Assembly: GCA_024138025.1 (NCBI GenBank)
Contig: JAMXBD010000636.1
Span: forward strand, 682,001 to 746,000
Direction of reading: 5' to 3'
Length of the DNA: 64,000 nt
Origin: Combretum micranthum
Lineage: Eukaryota > Streptophyta > Magnoliopsida > Myrtales > Combretaceae
The notes below the pieces were generated by a model. The model was not told where the DNA came from and did not search any database. It saw nothing but the letters and a program-made list of their open reading frames with translations. Every line of letters begins with the position of its first letter. Position 1 is the stretch's first letter. Of this stretch, positions 57,584-64,000 are shown piece after piece. The position numbers and the translations under genes were made by a program.

Positions 57584-60500
57584 TGTCATGCCCCGAGGGT
57601 ACCCTAGTAGTAGTAGACAAGTCTCACTTGAATACTATCACTAGATTACCTTTGGAGAATGACAGGTTTTTAAAACAACGGGATCTTTTTAGTTGCTTGA
57701 TAATAAATAAAAAATATATGAAAGAAATAACTTAGTGAATAGACATTAAAAAACTATTACAAACCATATAGTTCTTTTGAAGTACATAACTAAATAATCT
57801 AATTTAATAGTACATAACCATCAAACTAAAATATATCTGTAGACTTATAGCTTCAAAGCTCTTATCGGAACCATACTCCTGGAGGTAACTAACCAGGGTC
57901 GTAAAGTAAACCTGAAAAGACTGTTGGAGTATGAGCGAAACCACAGCTCAGTGAATAACCAGACATACCATACATCACACAAGTCATTAATAAATCATAT
58001 GCAATGCCAGCACTCAACCATATGCACAGATACAAGTTTGGATGATCTAGAATCCAAACAGGAAAAAGATTTACGCCCTCTTTTTAATGGGTTGAAGAAT
58101 CAGTACTCAATAACCCACCTGCCTAGGAGAGACTAAGTACACAGGAGAATCAATGATTTCTCGTTTTAAAGTTATCACTTTGAATATAGTTGATTGAACA
58201 GACCATCTCCTGCAATCCCCTTAGAAACTCCCTAAGTATTAATCATTTCAAAACGATTCTACGGGCGACGTTCTTCGGTGCCTTTTAGTTCCTCATAGGA
58301 CCACAAGACCAAAGAGAATCTTGGAAGAACTAACACATTAGAACAACCAAGTGAAAACATAGATCCGAAATATTAATACGTAGCAGGCTGTCACAACCAT
58401 ATATGTAATAATGCAATTCGTGCAATGCATGTTCATCTTATTTTGTTAAGTCAATAATTCTTAATCAATTTCAAGGTGGCCATACATTACACACAATCAT
58501 GATATATTATTTCACAACATCAATCATTGCATTATCGCTTTTGTAAGGATATTTTGAAAATCATACAATATCATATCATACCTTCAACAAACAATTATTT
58601 GATTATCTTTGTATTACATATTCAGCTACTTACAAGCACAACCAGTACAATATGACTGAATTACTCACCTGCTCATACCGACTCAATCGTAGTAATTAGC
58701 TGGTCGATCTCCTAGTGAGTCAAATCACCTATTTAAGACAAAGTATTCATCAATACAGATTAGCTAAATTTCCTACATGTGACTGGTGTCATAGACTCGA
58801 TACTTTGGTAATTATTATTACTTAGTGTTGTCGTGTTTTTCCTATTTTATCTCGCATAATTATTTTGTTATTTTTAGGAGTCACATTACTCAAGAAATTA
58901 GTTTATTTCAATTTCCATTCTTATCTATTTTATCTGTTTAGAAGAAATAATTAACTAATACTAACTTTGATTAACACCTAATATCTTTTCTTAATTTTAG
59001 GGTTTTAATGAATATAAGATATTAATCTAAATAGGCTTAAATATTTTTATTAAATTAACTATCTAATACATTCTTATATAACATATATATATATACACAC
59101 TCAATAGGTATGTTATATATACATATATATATTTTCTGTTTAGATCAGAAAAAGCTCGCGTTGAAGAAATTTGGCTGTACCCCGGCTCAAAGCCGCCGGC
59201 CTTTAAGCCCAGATGCCGGTGTGAAATTGTTTTTGAAGAAATTTTCATATCGAGTGCATCGGCTTTGAAAGCTGTCGGCTTTCAACGAACGCCGGCCCTA
59301 CGCCGTCGGCATAGATCTCCAGGAAGCCGACTTTCATTCAACTTTTACGTGAAAATTTATTTTACGTAGCCTCTGATCAGTATAGGCCGCCTCTACGCTG
59401 CCAGCCTATCTTTGTAAGCCGCCGGCGTTGAGCGGTTACACTGCTGGCTTTGAGCAGCGTTGGTACTGTTTTATCATCTTCCTCCTCGGTTCAATTCATG
59501 TTCTTTGAATTTTACAACGTTAAAAACATACTCAAACTATTATAAGTGTTTATATATCAAATATAAAGACATAAAACAACGTTTGAACACGTTTAAAAAC
59601 ATATATATATATAGATCTCGATTCTTAGAAAATAAAGCTAGGGTTTTAGATTATTACCTCATTGGAGCTCGTTTGATGTAATCTGAAGCTTGTGATTATT
59701 ACGTTCGTAAGATGATTATAAGTCAGTTATAACTCTTAGATTTGAAAGAAAATTACTCGAGTTACCTCAACTTACCTTTAAGCTCAAATTCAAGGGTTTT
59801 CGGGTTATTTTTCTTTTGATTGGTATTTGATTGGTTTGATCCGTTTGTTTTTTGTTTTCAGCTTGTTCCAATGGCTATAGAGGAGTAGTTTCGTTCTGGA
59901 GGGTGTGGGAATTAATGAGTTTTGTTTGTTCTCCATTATGAGCATTGATTACTCATATATATAGAAGAAGAAGAAGAACGATTTTGCAACTGTTCTCCTT
60001 CAAATTCTCCTCTGTTTTTGGCTGTGCTTGATCTGTTATTTTCGTTGCATTTATTGTGGAGTTGAGTTGGCATTATTCCATTGGTTATTGGGTTACTTTT
60101 ATTGAAATATTTGGTGAATTATTGATCACAAATTCCGGCATCTCTTTCTTCCTCCATTTTCCACCGAAATGCAGTCGTATGCATACATATATATTAGTTT
60201 ATTATTTTAATTGAATTTTAGATTAATTAAACGAGTTATACGGGTATAAATTAGCTAATATTTGGGAGTTTTTGTACAAAAATAAGTTTATAGAAGTATA
60301 CAAAACACTTAGATTTTCAAATAATACAATTTTTAGTTTTATATATACGTAGTTAATTATTCGTATAATTTTATCTCCCGTGATTAAATTTTCTTAAGCT
60401 TGTTAGGTCAATTTTTGTTTCAGGCTTCAATAGCTTAAGAAAACTCGGTTTAGAACAATAGCATGATTCATTTATTTGTTTGGAGTTTAGATTTTAAGTT

Positions 60501-61006
60501 ATACAACAGTTTATATTTTCGTTGTGTATTTAAAATCTTTTCGATTTATCTTTGGATCATCTCTTTCTGTTTATAAGCGTAGATAATCGTTTACGTAGTA
60601 TTGGACTTAGTACGGAAACTAAACTATATATATATATATATATATATTTAGTTTTGATACCGAACATGAAATCATATTAGTAGCTTTTAATTTTAATTAG
60701 GAATTTTGAATTTAGGGTTTAAGTCTAAATATAAGCTCATTACTACTTGTTATTCTAATCTCGAATCATTATCGAGATAAAAAACAATCATTTAATCTCT
60801 ATATGTATATTTTCCTATTTAAATCTATTTGTATATCAGGTTTCGGGTTTTAAAGAAATTCTTTATTCCAATTCTAAATCATTTATCTAATCAAATTCTA
60901 GATATTGATCTATTCTTAGACTTTAATTAGAATCTACATCTATTATCTAGTTCATACAATCTATTGTAAGGTTGTGTACTAATGTAGAAAATTCCCGGGG
61001 TTTACA
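57584..61006 (-). mobile_element. Long solo LTR 3 (TGTAANCCCC family)
   Basis: A 3,423 bp insert, minus orientation: starts TGTAAACCCCGGG (61006), ends GGGGCATGACA (57584), with a perfect 5 bp target duplication TTAGG (57579-57583 and 61007-61011). It has split a TRIM LTR. It is homologous to the 3' part of 25521-31331 (several blocks between 57920 and 58680), including a splice-donor-like CAGGTGAGTAA (minus, 58673-58663). U3 contains the densest cluster of CpG words in the window (59150-59465). No coding domain; the frames at 57924-58136 and 59460-59681 are chance. Confidence 0.8.
59150..59465. promoter_or_regulatory. CpG-rich word cluster (GCCGNCGGC, GCC-box and CRT/DRE-like cores)
   Basis: Exact cores seen: AGCCGCC at 59191 and 59417; GCCGGC at 59195, 59291 and 59421; GTCGGC at 59274 and 59305; GCCGAC at 59326. 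Decayed forms (GCTGCC, GCCAGC, GCTGGC) fill the gaps. Many copies are flanked by AAAG or CTTT. AGCCGCC is the plant GCC-box and RCCGAC the CRT/DRE core, both AP2/ERF-family targets; whether they act here is inference. Confidence 0.5.
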
Positions 61007-61011
61007 TTAGG

Positions 61012-63240
61012 TGATTAATGTAATAGCATATACCATATCTATAAGCTGAGTTGTTTTAATCTATGGATCTTTGTAGTTGTTGTTATTCTAATAGTGATGT
61101 TACTTCGTATTAAAATTGCCACTATGTTAGAGATCAATAAGAGTCAAGATAAAATATCCAGATAACAAGAAAATAACAATAAATATATATTAGTTATATT
61201 AAGAGGCTAGTTAGTAATTTTCGTTTTTAAAACAGGGGCATATTTGCCCAACTACAAATCTTTAAAATATTGGCAGTAAAAACGTATAAAATTAGATCGT
61301 AACTACCTTCTCCTCCTACCTTTCTCTTTTCATGTACATTATGGAGCATCTCCTTTCTTTTCCTCAACAACCTATTCAAAGTTCTTAAATAAATTCAAGT
61401 AAGACAACATGGTAAGGGATGAATTTCTTCTCTTTTCTTTTCTTCTTGTTTCCAAGAAAGTATTATGGGAGTAACAAGATCTTTTTGTATCGGCATGACA
61501 GCGACTTTCCAACTTGGAAAGAATGAGTTGTTGGAGAATTTCTAAGGAAATTTTAAAGGAAAAAGATTTAAAAAGTAAGAAAGCAAAGGGATTGACAAAT
61601 TAGTGATTAGGTAACAAGAATTCTACTTTCAAGATTCAATCTTTATGCATGTTTTGGTATGATAGGTGTTTGGGTTTTGAAGAAGGGTTGAGTTTAGATC
61701 ATTAGTCGTGTCCTTAATATTTGGAATGAAGAAAATCTATGCTTTGTAAAAATTGCATGAAAAAAATCATTTTTTTAGTCCTCCATGGCCTGTGTAGAAG
61801 GTTGTGTACTTCAAAAACGTGTTCCACCTTCTTTTTCCATCCTTCATGACCTCCCTGCATAGCCCATGTAAAAGGTCATGTACTTCGAAAATACTTTCTA
61901 CCTACTTTTTGTCTTTTGCACGACCTCCCTACACAGTCTTTTGTAGAATAGTTGTGTACAATGAGTTTCTACATAGCTTATATACTATAGTTTTTCCAAA
62001 ACTTGATTTATTCTTCTCAAAAAGACTTAAAACTTATTCAATTAACTTCTTTATGGTTTATTATTACTCCAAAAATCTGAGGCCTTGTTAATATCAATAA
62101 ATTACTATTTTTTATTATTTTCTTGTTAAAATTTAAACCTTTATCATATATATGCAAATATCTTATATAAATACCCATGTTTAACATTAGAATGACAAAG
62201 AGGAGCCTAAAGAATGTTATTTAGGAATAAGTTGAGAAATGTAAAAAGTCTAAATACATTTTATATGTTGTAAATCTATGTTAGAGCTTTCTAGCAATTG
62301 GATTAAGTTGAATCCATTATCCGGGTACATATATACTATGTTTGTGCTTATTTTTTTAGGATAGAAATTAACACTGACTTAGGAACTAATTGACATTAAT
62401 GATGCATGTATTACTTGTGAGTGGCTACTAGTAATAGGTGGAGTCGTTTTCAGGTACAAATGGAACCCCCTATGGCTTTTGACATTTTTAGTTATGATAT
62501 TATCATGGACTTTAGGGAGGGAGTTAGAGGTGAAGATTACACGGAAAACATCTAGACATGTTTTGTTAGATTGCAGGAGATAGAGATTCCTATCATGCTA
62601 TGTGGATGTTATTCCTATATTAACTAGCATGTTAAGATATGGACCCACCTGCTGTTTATATATAAGTGTATATTTAGATGGACTCTATGAGTTATCCCTT
62701 GCTATTTATGTGTAGGAAGTATGAACTCTTGTAGTAGCTGAAATGAAGTACTTACGTTGTGGCTATGGATTTGGAGCATAAATATATGTGCGTTGGAAGT
62801 GTAAGTAGCATATATTGTGGTTATTAGTAGATTATAAAACTTTGCATGTCTATATGTTATATGGACATGTGGCAAGCTGTAAGTGCCCTTAAGTTTAGGG
62901 TGTTTCACAAGAATCATGGAACATTGTCTTTCCTTTTCACTGCTATCTTATGCATATTGAACTATACTATGACTTCGATTCTCCAAGATCTGTAAGTTAG
63001 GGTTCATCCTTTGTATCACTGATAATTGAATTTGTCTAATTGTTATAAATTTATGAAAGCTCTTATATCATGCATATGAAATTTATTAATCTACTATTAT
63101 GAAGTAATTTATCCAAAATGGGTCTGCATCTTCATTTCACTGAAAAACAATGAAAATTCAGGTCGTTGTGCTTTTAGATGATTCTTAACTTCTCTATACA
63201 CTGAGTATTTTAATTGTCTTCAATTACAAATCGCTTGGAG
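61012..63240. other. Non-coding stretch, possible LTR remnant and R3 copy
   Basis: 61300-62909 has the feel of a decayed long gypsy LTR on the plus strand (GAATGTTATTTAGGAATAAG near 62213, CTTGTGAGTGGC near 62415, and an end-like TTAGGGTGTTTCACA at 62895-62909), but no start or target duplication was found. 63115-63235 resembles repeat R3. The frames at 61804-62091 and 62702-62917 are not recognisable proteins. Confidence 0.35.
61780..61965. repeat. Degenerate tandem repeat, about 75 bp units
   Basis: The phrase CCTCC[C/A]TGCATAG-like ... GTAGAAGGTTGTGTACTTC recurs at about 61782, 61850 and 61928, giving roughly two and a half units. Confidence 0.65.
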
Positions 63241-63586
63241 TGATATGGACAACAAATCAGATAGTTATTTGAACAAGAGAGAGTCGTCTAAGAAGGAGAG
63301 GAGGAAGCAGCACTAAGTCACTCCTTTAACTGCAGGCCTTGAAATCTACATTGTTGGCTTACTTTGTTCTAGTTTTGTATTTTAGGTTGCAAGCTTTTAT
63401 TTCTTTTTATCTTTTAGGGTTTTCTATGTAATAATATAAATAGTCCTTTAGGCTTGTTTTTCTTATTCAAAAATTATTACACACTTTTGAAACCCTTGAA
63501 TTGAGAGTTTTCTCTTTACAATTATGGTGTGATTAAGATCATTTGGTGAATGATCTTGTTTTTATCTATGCTTACTCATTGCATCA
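63241..63586 (+). repeat. 5' LTR of a gypsy element running off the window
   Basis: It appears to start near TGATATGG (63241), where the R3 repeat stops, and ends near GCATCA (63583-63586), just before the PBS TGGTATCAGAAAGGG (63590). TATA-like AATATAAATAG is at 63433-63443, followed by T-rich R/U5. The start is inferred and no second LTR is in view. Confidence 0.65.
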
Positions 63587-63613
63587 GAGTGGTATCAGAA
63601 AGGGTTGATTCCT

Positions 63614-64000
63614 ATGGAGATGTTAAGAGATGACAACATTGGAGGTAGTCACGTCCCAAATGATGTTCAGGATGTGGAAGCCCTGCGAATTGAGTCACAG
63701 GCTCAAAGGGTGGTATTAGAAACCATAGATCAAAGAATCTGATGTTTAGAACAACGTTTCGGCGATTTGATTATGCGTTTTAATGCATGGGACCCATTAC
63801 CAATGGAGACTGGGATGTTGTTGTGAGATGACCAAGGGCAAGAGATGCTTATGATGATCGAATCAATTGACCTGTAGTTACAAATCAAAGAGTTCAGAAT
63901 TTTGATCAAGAATCCAATGAGGAAGATGCAATTCTATATGAAGAAAGACATCCATAGAGGAGAGGCGATGATGGTGATGGGAAATACTTGAGGGGCTACT
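63614..64000 (+). pseudogene. Gypsy gag N-terminus, partial
   Basis: From ATG 63614 the frame reads DVQDVEALRIESQAQRVVLE, then TIDQRI, a stop (TGA, about 63739), then CLEQRFGDLIMRFNAWDPLP and another stop. The heptad-like spacing and wording match the coiled-coil N-terminus of gag in gypsy A and B (compare VKALRAKVQDQRVVLDDLNK in B). The remainder of the element lies beyond the window. With two early stops it is unlikely to be functional. Confidence 0.7.

Noticed and set aside
56940..57600. tRNA genes or tRNA-derived SINE (GAGTTCGAACCC, B-box-like)
   Set aside because: The words lie just after TGGTATCA-type primer binding sites and between polypurine tracts and short LTRs, which fits a TRIM; no A box or cloverleaf was found.

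Overview
This is 64 kb of AT-rich nuclear DNA from a plant, most likely a eudicot. The evidence is Ty1/copia and Ty3/gypsy LTR retrotransposons primed by initiator tRNA-Met, a Tat/Ogre-type gypsy element, a TRIM, a hAT element, an LRR receptor kinase of the At3g47570/EFR/Xa21 type, and a piece of a Pumilio-homolog-24 gene. The species cannot be told from the sequence. I find no intact host gene. The window is a gene-poor bed of nested, decayed transposons, and most open frames are antisense shadows or chance.

Layout. 1-1.15 kb: gypsy pol end and LTR. 1.38-4.83 kb: internally deleted gypsy element (C) whose 5' LTR is split by a 1.4 kb solo LTR. 5.8-7.3 kb: a MITE, then a third copy of the C LTR pierced by an 862 bp hAT element with a perfect 8 bp target duplication. 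8.8-9.3 kb: gypsy LTR remnant. 9.34-14.18 kb: structurally complete but dead copia element (A) with 5 bp target duplication AAATT. 14.4-15.0 kb: second copia scrap. 15.05-20.3 kb: minus-strand Tat/Ogre-like gypsy remnant with a 2.55 kb LTR, a 21-25 bp minisatellite and integrase. 20.76-22.37 kb: minus-strand LRR-RLK pseudogene with a micro-inversion. 23.7-40.3 kb: minus-strand gypsy element A split by two long solo LTRs (25521-31331, TSD GTCCC; 31606-36923, TSD AACAC). 41.7-45.4 kb: internally deleted minus-strand copia element B carrying a 1.7 kb solo LTR and abutting the Pumilio-24 fragment (45.44-45.89 kb). 47.3-47.8 kb: copia scrap. 48.9-55.65 kb: minus-strand gypsy element B split by a copia-type solo LTR (TSD CACTG). 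56.3-57.6 kb: a tandem duplication and a TRIM array. 57.58-61.0 kb: third long solo LTR (TSD TTAGG). 63.24 kb to the end: 5' LTR and gag start of another gypsy element.

The pieces do not form a pathway. They are layers of insertion whose order can be read from nesting and target duplications. The most unusual signal is a short CpG-rich word, GCCGNCGGC with AAAG/CTTT flanks, that clusters in the upstream (U3) part of LTRs from unrelated families (copia, two gypsy families, a long-LTR gypsy). It contains GCC-box and CRT/DRE-like cores, suggesting a shared regulatory or host-derived cassette. No rRNA, tRNA gene or CRISPR array was found.
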